DNA of 64,000 nucleotides from Spirochaetota bacterium (lineage in GTDB: Bacteria; Spirochaetota; Spirochaetia; Treponematales; UBA12059): contig JADFDI010000001.1 of assembly GCA_018262985.1 (NCBI GenBank), forward strand, positions 513,027-577,026, in the 5' to 3' direction. The notes beneath the pieces were generated by a model. The model saw only the letters and a list, made by a program, of their open reading frames with translations. It did no database searches and was not told where the DNA came from. Position 1 is the first letter of the stretch, and every line of letters starts with the position of its first letter. The position numbers and the translations under genes are program-made. Positions 8,801-17,603 of this stretch are shown piece by piece.

Positions 8801-9936
8801 CCGCCGGCAACAAGACGGAGAAGTCGGTGGAGGGCATCAGGATCGACCGGCGGACCGCGCAGGTGTTCCTGACCGCCAGCCGCATGGGCATCTCGCCCAA
8901 CGGCGACGGCGTGGCCGACGACCTCAAGTTCGCCCCCATCGTGCGCCTGGCCGACGGCATCGAGTCCTGGAGCCTCGCCCTGCTCGACGAAACCGGGACG
9001 GCCCGCAAGACCTGGAAGGGAACGGGCGCGACGGTTCCGAAGGAAATTTCCTGGGACGGCAAGCTCGACGACGGCTCCACGCGCGAGGGCCTCATGACCG
9101 CGGTCTTCACGGCGGTCTACGCGAAGGGCGACAAGCCGGAGGCCCGCGTCGGCCTGATCGCGGTCGACGCCGAGGGGCCGCGGCTCCGGGTCACGGCCGC
9201 GCCTTCCATGTTCAGCCCCGACAACGACGGCGTCGACGACGAGCTCGTGTTCGGCATCGAGGCCCGCGACCTCTCGGCCGTCAAGAGCTGGAAGCTCGAC
9301 ATCCTCGAGGAGAACATCGACGACGCCACCAAGCGCCGCGTGTTCGCGGGCTTCGGAGGCGAGGGCTCGCCCAAGGAGCGCCTCGTCTGGGACGGTCGTT
9401 CGTCGAAGGGCGAGCTCGTGGAGGCGGCCACCGATTACCCCTACGTCATCACGGTGACGGACGAGTGGGGCAACACGAGTCGCCACGAAGGCCGCGTCGC
9501 GGTCGACGTGCTCGTGATCCGAGAGGGCGACCGGCTCAAGATCAAGGTGCCCTCGATCGTGTTCCAGTCCAACGGCTCGGGATTCACCGGGCTCGCGGCG
9601 GACACGGTCGACCGCAACACCCAGGTGCTCAAGCGCATCGCCATCATCCTGAACCGTTTCCGCGACTACGAGATCCGCATCGAGGGCCACGCCAACTCGA
9701 TAGCCAAGATGACGGGCGCCGGAGCGGCGGCCATCGAGCGCGAGGAGCGCGAGACGCTGATACCGCTCTCGACCGCGCGCGCCGATTCGGTGCGCCGCCT
9801 GCTCGTCGAGTACGGCGTCGACCCGAGGCGCCTCACGGTGGCCGGCCTGGGTTCCTCGGCGCCCGTCGTGGATTTCCGCGACGCCGAGAACCGCTGGAAG
9901 AACCGCCGCGTGGAATTCATCCTCATCAAGAAATAG
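5872..9936 (+). CDS. Giant OmpA-family surface protein with FlgD/CHU-type Ig-like repeats
   Basis: A 1354-residue protein with signal peptide (residues 1-24, AYA-FTPP). Residues about 25-300 are rich in Gly/aromatic alternation typical of an outer-membrane beta-barrel. Eight FlgD-Ig/CHU-like modules of about 105-130 residues follow, each opening with SPNGDG-type Asp-rich motifs near residues 341, 473, 578, 686 (degenerate), 790, 904, 1007 and 1114 and ending with a WDG-DGxYxY block. The C-terminus (about 1222-1354) is an OmpA-like peptidoglycan-binding domain with IEGHANS and a closing NRRVEFILIKK. The design suggests a barrel-anchored or wall-bound scaffold; the repeat loops may bind Ca2+. 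The start is chosen because GGAGG (5861-5865) lies 6 nt upstream of ATG 5872. Confidence 0.85.
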   Translation: MTSPRRAFALFLTIMAIATGAAYAFTPPTGSEAPPVLASPFSAASGGRIAQEWAPMGSFLNPASAAWAQRSFIEGSYLALPGFGPSTGYGNGFDLGLTLPRAYGVWSFGLSFLQSPFASMPLGTSFSGQASIAKELSDRVALGLGLGGSVGGPAGWSLDGDLGFLVRQGTLGVFKDFAWGAALTGLGKTVAPSPFTFSAGASGYLVRSTSFDLGLAADLSFPSFQNLVFGFGLDLAIGRVAFVNLGWDLNLREALSGAAESMVPSFGLSALIPLDRKADESFISKSGWDRSELRPALAARPLYDGVWGISVGAGMALGVVDGNPPRIELGYPATEYELYYMSPNDDGRNDEIVLPLAITDERYLAGYTFKILAEDGSVVRSIGNKETPPEAADVKSALKSLLYVKKGIPVPPDLTWNGRADSGETVGDGTYVLVVEAVDDNGNAGRSVERKVVVDRTPPAVTVKVPADPAGLIFSPDGDGLKDAFVLPQEGSVEDKWIGKVLDSVGNVVRTYAWENAAPADLSWDGSTDSGGMAPDGVYSWTLHSTDRARNETTRRVDNILVNTLRPPVSVAIDMAAFSPNGDGSKDRINLLPSVPVPNGLASWSLSVLDKTDAEVWKSSGTAADLPSRVAFDGVGSSGKTLPEGSYKARFAVAYVNGHAPSAESPAFTLDVTPPKATVTADRTAFNPVGVADQAFVAFRQSGSSEETWTGELSGPDGKAVRTWRFLGEPDERLSWDGRDEAGRVAADGAYRYRLSAVDRAGNSWTSAPVEVKIDTEKKDAFLSTDRRAFSPNGDGVADALRLLPEIRATDAPASWELGVYADLGPAAPSGQKPVKSWTGRGAAPSSLTWDGKTDAGAPAADAGYTATLVVRFANGTEKTAQAPLFRLDTKAPSIEVSAAPLLFSPNGDGLKDALAVTQSSAPGDDWEAVMVSADKRTVRSWRWKDKVAALEWDGTDSEGNPVPDGAYRYVVSSTDAAGNKTEKSVEGIRIDRRTAQVFLTASRMGISPNGDGVADDLKFAPIVRLADGIESWSLALLDETGTARKTWKGTGATVPKEISWDGKLDDGSTREGLMTAVFTAVYAKGDKPEARVGLIAVDAEGPRLRVTAAPSMFSPDNDGVDDELVFGIEARDLSAVKSWKLDILEENIDDATKRRVFAGFGGEGSPKERLVWDGRSSKGELVEAATDYPYVITVTDEWGNTSRHEGRVAVDVLVIREGDRLKIKVPSIVFQSNGSGFTGLAADTVDRNTQVLKRIAIILNRFRDYEIRIEGHANSIAKMTGAGAAAIEREERETLIPLSTARADSVRRLLVEYGVDPRRLTVAGLGSSAPVVDFRDAENRWKNRRVEFILIKK

Positions 9937-9969
9937 GGCGTCTGTGAAATAGGAACCGCCGATGAGGAC

Positions 9970-10028
9970 GCCCGCGCCAGGCGCGGGCTCCACAATCCTT
10001 CCGCTCCGAAAGCGGAGCGAAGCGACGC
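9970..10028. repeat. Hairpin cluster containing a 23-bp dispersed repeat
   Basis: Two perfect hairpins, GCCCGCGCC/GGCGCGGGC (9970-9988) and GCTCCG/CGGAGC (10003-10018), lie between the OmpA gene and murB. Positions 10006-10028 match 39585-39607 exactly in inverted orientation (23 nt). The second site also has a GCCCGCG hairpin nearby, so the two may be copies of one intergenic element. Confidence 0.5.
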
Positions 10029-10062
10029 AGACGCGGAGACGCCGGGGCGTCGGGAACATTAA

Positions 10063-10099
10063 GGGGGAGGCGGGGTCGATGCCCCGCCTCCCCGCTTTT
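10063..10099 (+). terminator. Intrinsic terminator between the OmpA gene and murB
   Basis: A perfect 12-bp stem, GGGGAGGCGGGG (10064-10075) and CCCCGCCTCCCC (10082-10093) with a 6-nt loop, is followed by GCTTTT on the + strand. It lies between convergent genes and may serve both. Confidence 0.75.
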
Positions 10100-10156
10100 C
10101 ACCAGGTCATCCTGCCCGTTGCCCCGTCCCTGCTTCTCGGCGCCTCGGCGTTGGAT

Positions 10157-11086
10157 TCAGTCGGTGAAGTCGCCGAGGAAGACCACCTCGGGTTCGAGGA
10201 CGAAGCCGTAGGCCTCGAGGGCGGCGGCGCGGGCGGAGTCGACCAGGGCCTTCATGTCGGCGGCGCGCGCGGCACCGAGGTTCACGAATATGTTGGCGTG
10301 CTTCTCCGAGACGGCCGCGTCGCCGATCCTGCGTCCGCGGAAGCCGAGCTCGTCGAGGATCTTGCCCGAGGGCCGCCCGAAGGCCCGGTCGTTCTTGAAC
10401 ATCGAGCCGGCGCACGGATGGTCGAAATGCCCCTTGGCGCGGCGGTCGGACTCGAGCTCCCGCGCGCGGGCCGCGAGCGCCGCGCCGTCGCCGGGTTCGA
10501 GGCGGAACGAGGCGCCGAGCACGACGGAACCTTCCAGCGCGCCGCCGGCCATGAAGGGCGTGCGCTTGTAGGCCCACTCGCCGCGCTCGATCGCCTCCTC
10601 GCGGATCGATCCGTCGGGATCGAGGCGGCGCACGGTCGAAAGAGCGTCGGCGATTTCCCGGTCGTAGCAGCGCGCGTTCATGTACACCGCGCCGCCGACC
10701 GAGCCTGGCAGGCCCGCGGCGAATTCGAGCCCCGCGAGCGAGGAGTCGACGGCCGCGGCCACGAGCTCCGTGACGCGGGTTCCGGCTCCGGCGCGGAGCA
10801 GCTTCCCCTCGCGCCGTATCGAGGCCAGGCCGCGCGTCGAGACCACGACGCCGCGGAAGCCCGAGTCCGAGGCGAGCACGTTGGCGCCGCCGCCCAGCGC
10901 GACCCAGGGCAAGCCGGACCCGCGCAGCGCCGCGACGAGGGCCGCGAGCGCCGCTTCCGTCCGCGGCTCGACCCAGGCGTCCGCCGGTCCGCCGATCAGG
11001 AAGGTGGTGTGGGCGGAGAGCGGTTCGTCGAAGGCGAGCGCCGCGTCGATATTGATTTTCTCGAGGAATTCCCGTACCGTTGCCAT
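10157..11086 (-). CDS. murB: UDP-N-acetylenolpyruvoylglucosamine reductase MurB
   Basis: A cytoplasmic FAD enzyme that reduces UDP-GlcNAc-enolpyruvate to UDP-MurNAc in peptidoglycan synthesis. The 309-residue protein shows the FAD-binding core HTTFLIGGPADAWVEP, WVALGGGANVLASD, the substrate region LEFAAGLPGSVGGAVYMNA and the C-terminal HPCAGSMFKN with the catalytic Ser, then AAVSEKHANIFVN. The start at ATG 11086 is preferred because TTGCGG (11126-11121), an 18-nt spacer and TATGCT (11102-11097) form a promoter 10 nt upstream; an in-frame ATG at 11101 lies inside that -10. There is no Shine-Dalgarno site. It diverges from cysS. Confidence 0.95.
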   Translation of the reverse strand: MATVREFLEKINIDAALAFDEPLSAHTTFLIGGPADAWVEPRTEAALAALVAALRGSGLPWVALGGGANVLASDSGFRGVVVSTRGLASIRREGKLLRAGAGTRVTELVAAAVDSSLAGLEFAAGLPGSVGGAVYMNARCYDREIADALSTVRRLDPDGSIREEAIERGEWAYKRTPFMAGGALEGSVVLGASFRLEPGDGAALAARARELESDRRAKGHFDHPCAGSMFKNDRAFGRPSGKILDELGFRGRRIGDAAVSEKHANIFVNLGAARAADMKALVDSARAAALEAYGFVLEPEVVFLGDFTD

Positions 11087-11096
11087 GGCGTCCGCG

Positions 11097-11126
11097 AGCA
11101 TAGCCCGAAGCCCGCGAGCGCCGCAA
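11097..11126 (-). promoter_or_regulatory. murB promoter, near-leaderless
   Basis: TTGCGG, an 18-nt spacer and TATGCT on the minus strand. The expected transcription start lies about 4 nt before the murB ATG, leaving almost no 5' UTR. Confidence 0.55.
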
Positions 11127-11148
11127 CGCACCGCCCCCCGGAGGCCCA

Positions 11149-12582
11149 ATGCCGCTCAAGCTGTTCAACACCCTCGGGCGCGAGCTCCAGGAGTTCCGCC
11201 CCCTCGTTCCCGGCAAGGTCGGTCTCTACGGCTGCGGCCCCACCGTCTACAAGTACGCCCACCTCGGCAACATGCGCCCCTACGTCGTCCACGACGTGCT
11301 GGTCCGCTTCCTCCGCTCGCTCGGCTACGAGGTGACGCACGTCATGAACGTCACCGACGTGGGCCACCTTTCGGACGACGCCGACGAGGGCGAGGACAAG
11401 ATGGTCAAGAGCGCCGAGGAGCTCCACAAGGGCGTCCTCGAGATCGCCGCCTTCTATACCGAAGCCTTCTTCCGCGACACGCAACGCCTCAACGTCGCTC
11501 GTCCGACCGTCGTCTGCCCGGCCACGGCGCACATCCCCGAGATGATCGAGCTGGTGAGGCGCCTCGAGGCCAAGGGCTACACCTATTCCGCCGGCGGCAA
11601 CCTCTACTTCGACGTCTCGAAATTCCCGCGCTACGGCGAGCTCGCGCGCATCGACCTCGACGAGCTCAAGGCCGGCGCCCGCGTCGAGCTCGACCCGAAC
11701 AAGAAGCACCACGCGGACTTCGTGCTCTGGTTCACCAAGAGCAAGTTCGAGGGGCAGGCCCTGACCTGGGACAGCCCCTGGGGCCGCGGCTATCCCGGCT
11801 GGCACCTCGAGTGCTCGGCCATGAGCATGAAGTACCTGGGCGAAAGCTTCGACATCCACGCCGGCGGCATCGAGCACATCCCCATCCACCACACCAACGA
11901 GATCGCCCAGTCCGAGGCGGCCACCGGGAAGAAGTGGGTGAACTACTGGATCCACAACGAGTGGCTCACCCTCGGCAAGCTCAAGATGTCCAAGTCCTCG
12001 GGGGAAACGCTCACGGTGCAGACCCTCGTCGACAGGGGCTACGACCCGCTCGACTACCGCTACTTCCTGCTCGGCTCGCACTACCGCTCGCAGGCCGCCT
12101 TCACCTGGGAGGCGCTCGACGGCGCCCGCGCCGCCCTCGCGGGGTTGCGCGAGCGCGTCCTGGCCCTGCGCGACAAGGCCGCGGCGCCGGTTCCGGCCGA
12201 CGCCCTCGGCGCCGCGGCGAAGGCCCGGCTCGACGCGTTCCGCGCGGCCATGGAGGACGACCTCTCCACGCCGCGCGCGCTCGCCGAGCTCTGGGGACTG
12301 CTCAAGGACGGCGCCGTCCCGCCCGGGGAGGCGCTCGGCGCCGCGCTCGAAATGGACGCCGTGCTCGGCCTCGCCCTCGCGAGCTTCGAGCGGAAGGCGG
12401 CCGCCGTCGACCCCGCGCTGGCCGCGAAGGTGGATGCCCTCGTCGCCGCCCGCGCCGAGGCCAAGAAGGCGAAGGACTTCGCCCGCGCGGACGCCCTCCG
12501 CGCCGAGATCGCCGGGCTCGGCGTCGAGCTCCGCGATTCGCCCTCCGGCACGACCTGGACCCTGTCCGGCCGGGCGCCGTAA
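11149..12582 (+). CDS. cysS: Cysteinyl-tRNA synthetase
   Basis: A class I aminoacyl-tRNA synthetase charging tRNA-Cys. The 477-residue protein has the zinc/active-site strand [16 protein letters not shown] (HIGH motif as HLGN), the long insert with [15 protein letters not shown] and [15 protein letters not shown], the KMSKS loop [14 protein letters not shown], and a C-terminal helical domain ending in [15 protein letters not shown] lies 5 nt before ATG 11149. Length and motif order are standard. Confidence 0.97.
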   Translation: MPLKLFNTLGRELQEFRPLVPGKVGLYGCGPTVYKYAHLGNMRPYVVHDVLVRFLRSLGYEVTHVMNVTDVGHLSDDADEGEDKMVKSAEELHKGVLEIAAFYTEAFFRDTQRLNVARPTVVCPATAHIPEMIELVRRLEAKGYTYSAGGNLYFDVSKFPRYGELARIDLDELKAGARVELDPNKKHHADFVLWFTKSKFEGQALTWDSPWGRGYPGWHLECSAMSMKYLGESFDIHAGGIEHIPIHHTNEIAQSEAATGKKWVNYWIHNEWLTLGKLKMSKSSGETLTVQTLVDRGYDPLDYRYFLLGSHYRSQAAFTWEALDGARAALAGLRERVLALRDKAAAPVPADALGAAAKARLDAFRAAMEDDLSTPRALAELWGLLKDGAVPPGEALGAALEMDAVLGLALASFERKAAAVDPALAAKVDALVAARAEAKKAKDFARADALRAEIAGLGVELRDSPSGTTWTLSGRAP

Positions 12583-12598
12583 CCGGGAGGCGGACGGT

Positions 12599-13132
12599 TT
12601 GTTTGCAAGCAGTGAGGGCCTCGGGCCCAGGGAGCTCCGGGAGCTCTACGACCGCAATTTCACGATGCTCTTCAGGGTGGCCTGGCGCATCGTCGGCGAC
12701 GAGGGGAGCGCGGAGGATATCGTGCACGATTCGTTCGCCCGCCTCGTGGAAAAGCGGATACCCTTCCCGAGCCCCGACGACGCCAAATTCTGGCTGATCC
12801 GCGTGGTCAAGAACAACGCGCTCAACGTCGCCAAGCGCCGCGGTCGCGAAGCCCGGGCCTACGAACGCTACTGGCGCGAGTCGCGCGATGATTCCGAATC
12901 CGCCGAAGCCGCGGCCATCAAGGCGGAGGCGGGGGCGGAAGTGAAGGCCATGCTGGCCCGGCTGCCCGAGAAGCTCCGCGCGGTGCTCGTGCTCAAGGAA
13001 TACGCCCTGCTTTCGTACCGGGAGATCGGGCGGGTCCTCGGCATCACCGAGGGCAACGTGAAGGTTCGCGTCTTCAGGGCCCGAGAGGCCCTGCTTTCGC
13101 TCATGACGGAGGACGGCCATGGCGCATCCTGA
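12599..13132 (+). CDS. ECF-type RNA polymerase sigma factor
   Basis: A 177-residue sigma-70 family protein. Region 2 is visible as RELYDRNFTMLFRVAWRIVGDEGSAEDIVHDSFARL and region 4 as LPEKLRAVLVLKEYALLSYREIGRVLGITEGNVKVRVFRARE. I chose the TTG start at 12599 because GGGAGG (12585-12590) lies 8 nt upstream; the first in-frame ATG (12664) would cut region 2.1. It follows cysS by 16 nt. The next gene encodes an anti-sigma factor and overlaps it by 14 nt, the usual sigma/anti-sigma pairing. It probably directs an envelope stress regulon, with the downstream secreted proteins as likely targets. Confidence 0.88.
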   Translation: MFASSEGLGPRELRELYDRNFTMLFRVAWRIVGDEGSAEDIVHDSFARLVEKRIPFPSPDDAKFWLIRVVKNNALNVAKRRGREARAYERYWRESRDDSESAEAAAIKAEAGAEVKAMLARLPEKLRAVLVLKEYALLSYREIGRVLGITEGNVKVRVFRAREALLSLMTEDGHGAS

Positions 13133-13664
13133 TCCATCCATCATCTCGGCTTACGTCGACGGGGAAGTGCCCGCGCCCTGGTCCTCCCGCGTCGCTTCCC
13201 ACCTGGAGTCCTGCCCCGCGTGCGCTGCCTTGGCCGCGCGGATCCGCTCGGCCGGAACCGTCCTCGCCTCCGCGCCCGAACCCGACGTCGACGCGGCCCG
13301 CGAGGCCGTGTGGGCCCGCCTCTCCGCGCGCTCCGCCGAGACGCGGAAGCCGGCGCTGTGGCGCCTCAAGCTCGAGGTGCCGCTCCCCCTCGCGCTCGCC
13401 GCCGCGCTCGCCGTGGCCGTGCTCGGCACCCTGGCCGCCAGCGCCTTCCGCGAGAACGGCCAGCTCCGTATGGCCGCCTTCGCGGCGCAGGAGATCCAGC
13501 CCGCCCTCGCCGAGGGCGCGGGCTTCGATTCCATCATCCGTTACCTCGAAGCGCAGGACGCGTCGCTCTCCATCACCATCCAGCTGCCGCCGAGCGCGGG
13601 CCAGGGCTTGCCGGCCGGCAAGCCGGTGATGATGAAATCGGGCTCGGAAGAGGTGTATCCGTGA
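13119..13664 (+). CDS. Anti-sigma factor with zinc-binding motif (ZAS/RsiW-like)
   Basis: A 181-residue single-pass membrane protein. The N-terminal cytoplasmic part has the ZAS pattern ISAYVDGEVPAPWSS followed by HLESCPAC, giving HxxxCxxC (His28, Cys32, Cys35). One membrane helix spans about residues 88-113 and the C-terminal third is extracytoplasmic. It should hold the overlapping ECF sigma inactive until a signal releases it. ATG 13119 lies inside the sigma gene, indicating translational coupling. Confidence 0.87.
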   Translation: MAHPDPSIISAYVDGEVPAPWSSRVASHLESCPACAALAARIRSAGTVLASAPEPDVDAAREAVWARLSARSAETRKPALWRLKLEVPLPLALAAALAVAVLGTLAASAFRENGQLRMAAFAAQEIQPALAEGAGFDSIIRYLEAQDASLSITIQLPPSAGQGLPAGKPVMMKSGSEEVYP

Positions 13665-14218
13665 GTTTCGCCCGGTCCATCCGCCCCGCGCGCGCCATGG
13701 CGCTGCTGGCCGCCGCCCTTGCGCTCTCGGCTGCCGCGTCCGCCCAGGACTCCATCACCGACATTCCCGAGGCCTTCCGCGACAAGGCTTTGGCGGTCCG
13801 CGTGCACACCACGGTCCTCAGGCCGGACGCCGAGCCCTGGGAGGACCAGTCGGTCAAGTTCACGATACCGGGCACGCCCATCGGCATCCGCCTGGTCTCG
13901 AGCGACCTCATCGTCTACATCCAGCTCACCCCCTACCAGGGCGAGACCGGACGCCTCATGTTGGTGACCCAGGGCCAGGTCTGGATCAAGGACGCCTCCT
14001 CGAGCGTCCGTTACCAGACGACCCTGAACACCTTCCCCGTCGCGTTCGGCGAGAAGATCTGGTTCTACCCCCTCGGCATCGAGGGGAAGGGGCCGGCCCC
14101 CATCTCCGTCGCCATCACGGTCCAGGCGGCCAAGGACGCCGGCGCGACCGGGGACGCCGACGCGTCCAGGAGTCCGGGCTCCGGAACGCCGGCTCCCGAA
14201 GCCAAGCCCTCGCCGTGA
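13661..14218 (+). CDS. Secreted hypothetical protein of the ECF sigma operon
   Basis: A 185-residue protein of unknown function. It starts with GTG at 13661, sharing GTGA with the anti-sigma stop, with GAGG 7 nt upstream. The signal peptide has hydrophobic residues about 12-28 and a cleavage site near ASA-QDS. The mature region looks all-beta (VKFTIPGTPIGIRLVSSDLI, LTPYQGETGRLMLVTQGQVW) and ends in a disordered Pro/Ala/Ser tail. Its position between the anti-sigma and the transglutaminase-like gene suggests an envelope role. Confidence 0.75.
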   Translation: MSFARSIRPARAMALLAAALALSAAASAQDSITDIPEAFRDKALAVRVHTTVLRPDAEPWEDQSVKFTIPGTPIGIRLVSSDLIVYIQLTPYQGETGRLMLVTQGQVWIKDASSSVRYQTTLNTFPVAFGEKIWFYPLGIEGKGPAPISVAITVQAAKDAGATGDADASRSPGSGTPAPEAKPSP

Positions 14219-15888
14219 CGCCCGCCGGCATGGAACCCGTCCGGCAGGGCCGCCGCGGCCGTCGGGTCGCGGCGGCCCTGCTCTCCCTGGCGCTTGTCCT
14301 CGGGGCCGCCGGATTCGTGGCGTGGAGGGAAACCCGCAAGCCCGTCATACTCTCGCTGGATCCCGCCGTGGGCGAGCCCGGCGGCGTCGTGCGGGTGGTC
14401 GGCCGCAACTTCGGCGGCGAGCGGGGCGACGGCCGGCTCGAGATAGCCGGGGTGGCCCCGACGGAGTCGAGCTACCTTTCCTGGAACGACGGGGTCATCG
14501 TCGCCCGCCTGCCGCTCGTCGTGGATTCCGGCCTGGTCCGCGTCGTGACCTCCGACGGCCGCTCGAACGCCCGCTTCTTCATGAACCGCGAACGCCTTCC
14601 CGAACGTCCCGGCGCGGCTTCGGGCGCGGGCACCGCGCCGCGCATCGAGTCGCTCTCCACGGCCGCCGCGCCGATCGGAGGGCTCGTGACCATTCGAGGC
14701 AGCAACTTCGGCGCCGTCCGCGGGACCTCCGAGGTGCTGTTCGCCTGGTCGAGCCCGGTCGCCGCCTCGGACGAAGCGGGAGCCGCGATCGCCGTCTCCG
14801 ACGACGAGGGCGGCTACGAATCCTGGTCAGACCGCGAGATCCGCGTCAGGGTGCCCGACGGCGCGGCTTCAGGCGGCCTGGTCGTGCGGGGGGACTCGGG
14901 CTCGAGCGAACCCCTCTACTTCCAGATAGCCGACATGCCGGGCGTCAAGACCTACGGCGACAAGCGTACCTACGCCCTCTCGTACTTCGTCCAGGTATCG
15001 CGGGTGAAGTCCTCGGGACCGAACGACCTCTGGCTCTGGATACCGCGACCCGTCGAATCCGCTTCGCAGCGACAGGTGCGCATTGTCTCGCGCACGCGGG
15101 AACCGGAAAGCGCCGGTCCCCGAGGCGTCGACCTGGTCCGGCTCAGGGACCTCCAGAGCGGCCGAGTCGAGACCGTCTACCAGGCCTGGAGCCTCCAGGT
15201 CCATTCCGTCGAGGTCGAGGTCAGGCCGGAGCGCATCCGGGAGATTCCTTCGCCCGCCCCGGCCCTGGTGGCGCGCTGGACGGCCCCCGACCGCCTCGTG
15301 GCTTCGGACAGCCCGCGGGCCAGGGCCCTCGCCGGACGGATAGGCTCGGGCGAGCGGAACCCCTACAGGCTGGCCAAGGCCGCCTGGGATCTCGCCGTGG
15401 CCGAATGGAAGCCCGACCCGACCGGCAAGGCGGGTCCCGAGGATCCCCTCGATCTGCTCGACGGCGACAGGGGCGATTCCTACGCCTTCGCGATAGCCAT
15501 GACGGCCCTGCTCAGGGCCTCGGGCGTCCCCGCGCTGCCCGTGTCCGGCTACCTGGTGAGCTCGAGCCAGGCCGCGCGGCACTATTGGGTCGAGTTCTGG
15601 ATACACGGCCTCGGCTGGATCCCCCTCGATCCCTTCCTGGGGGCCGGCGGCAACCTTCCTGGCTTCGCCGTGCCCTTCTCGGACCGTTCCCGCTACTTCT
15701 GCGGCCTCGACAACCGCCACGTCGCCTTCTCGCGCGGCGCCCCCGACTACGCGCCGGTTTCGCCCGGCGGCCGCGTCGCGGTGCGCGAGCGCGTTCACAG
15801 CCTCCAGGACCGCTACGAGGAGGCTTCGGGCGCCATCCAGGAATGGACCTCGTTCTGGAGCGAGCTCGGGGTCACGGGCATTTACTGA
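14215..15888 (+). CDS. Membrane-anchored protein with two IPT/TIG domains and a transglutaminase-like domain lacking the catalytic Cys
   Basis: A 557-residue protein starting with GTG 14215, again overlapping the previous stop (GTGA); ATG 14230 is an alternative. A membrane anchor lies near residues 20-38. Two IPT/TIG Ig-like domains follow, starting at PVILSLDPAVGEPGGVVRVV and at PRIESLSTAAAPIGGLVTIR. The C-terminal half is a transglutaminase-like core: GDSYAFAIAMTALLRASGVPA, then ARHYWVEFWIHGLGWIPLDP. His456 and Asp472 of the triad are in place, but the Cys position holds Ser422, so peptide crosslinking is doubtful. It may bind, or act as a Ser variant. It is the last gene of the sigma/anti-sigma operon. 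Confidence 0.8.
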   Translation: MTPAGMEPVRQGRRGRRVAAALLSLALVLGAAGFVAWRETRKPVILSLDPAVGEPGGVVRVVGRNFGGERGDGRLEIAGVAPTESSYLSWNDGVIVARLPLVVDSGLVRVVTSDGRSNARFFMNRERLPERPGAASGAGTAPRIESLSTAAAPIGGLVTIRGSNFGAVRGTSEVLFAWSSPVAASDEAGAAIAVSDDEGGYESWSDREIRVRVPDGAASGGLVVRGDSGSSEPLYFQIADMPGVKTYGDKRTYALSYFVQVSRVKSSGPNDLWLWIPRPVESASQRQVRIVSRTREPESAGPRGVDLVRLRDLQSGRVETVYQAWSLQVHSVEVEVRPERIREIPSPAPALVARWTAPDRLVASDSPRARALAGRIGSGERNPYRLAKAAWDLAVAEWKPDPTGKAGPEDPLDLLDGDRGDSYAFAIAMTALLRASGVPALPVSGYLVSSSQAARHYWVEFWIHGLGWIPLDPFLGAGGNLPGFAVPFSDRSRYFCGLDNRHVAFSRGAPDYAPVSPGGRVAVRERVHSLQDRYEEASGAIQEWTSFWSELGVTGIY

Positions 15889-16113
15889 GCGCGGAGCGCG
15901 CCGAACGCGCCGGTACCGCGGGGAGCGCCGGAACGCGGAGACCGCGGCGCGGCTGCCCCGGTGCCCGTTTGGCTCTGGCGGGATTCCGGAAATGCCTGTA
16001 AGCTGGAACGGTGAGCCGCGCGCCATCCGCGCGCATCGCGATCGGGAGGCGCCGCGCGCGACGCGCGGAACCTGCCCGACGCGGCAGGCTTCCCACGAAA
16101 ATCTGGAGGAACC
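15889..16113. other. Intergenic region upstream of glyA
   Basis: These 225 nt hold no convincing gene. CCTGCC (16071-16076) and GGCAGG (16083-16088) form a small hairpin just ahead of the GGAGG site of glyA. I found no convincing -35/-10 pair and no glycine riboswitch pattern. Confidence 0.4.
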
Positions 16114-17397
<1,284 letters not shown>

Positions 17398-17434
17398 AGA
17401 GGCGAGGGGAAGGAAGAACCCGGGAAGGAAGGGC

Positions 17435-17486
17435 GCGATGGCGCCTGGCGCCATCGCGGCGACGAACGGCTTTATGCCGTTCGTCG
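17435..17486. repeat. Two perfect tandem hairpins downstream of glyA
   Basis: GCGATGGCGCC/GGCGCCATCGC (17435-17457, 1-nt apparent loop) is followed after 2 nt by CGACGAACGGC/GCCGTTCGTCG (17460-17486, 5-nt loop). Both stems are 11 bp and perfect. Neither has a U-tract, so they may be a Rho-type or mRNA-stabilising structure, or a palindromic intergenic repeat. Confidence 0.6.
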
Positions 17487-17536
17487 AGCATCCGAAGCCC
17501 GCTTTCGTCTCGGAGGGTCCCGGCCCGGGGGCGACG

Positions 17537-17566
17537 TTGACAGGGGGCGAGGGCCGCCCCTATACT
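17537..17566 (+). promoter_or_regulatory. Promoter of the cyclic-nucleotide-binding regulator
   Basis: A consensus TTGACA (17537-17542), an 18-nt spacer and TATACT (17561-17566), about 30 nt upstream of the gene. This is the best sigma-70-type match in the window. Confidence 0.75.
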
Positions 17567-17603
17567 TCGGGACAAGTCCGCAGCTCTCTCGACGGGAAAG
17601 AGG

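Noticed and set aside
5775-9947. 1390-codon frame overlapping the OmpA-family gene
   Set aside because: Arg/Gly/Pro-rich out-of-frame translation typical of a high-GC shadow; the overlapping frame has signal peptide, repeats and an OmpA domain.
15889-16113. Glycine or THF riboswitch before glyA
   Set aside because: No conserved aptamer core is visible; only a short CCTGCC/GGCAGG hairpin.
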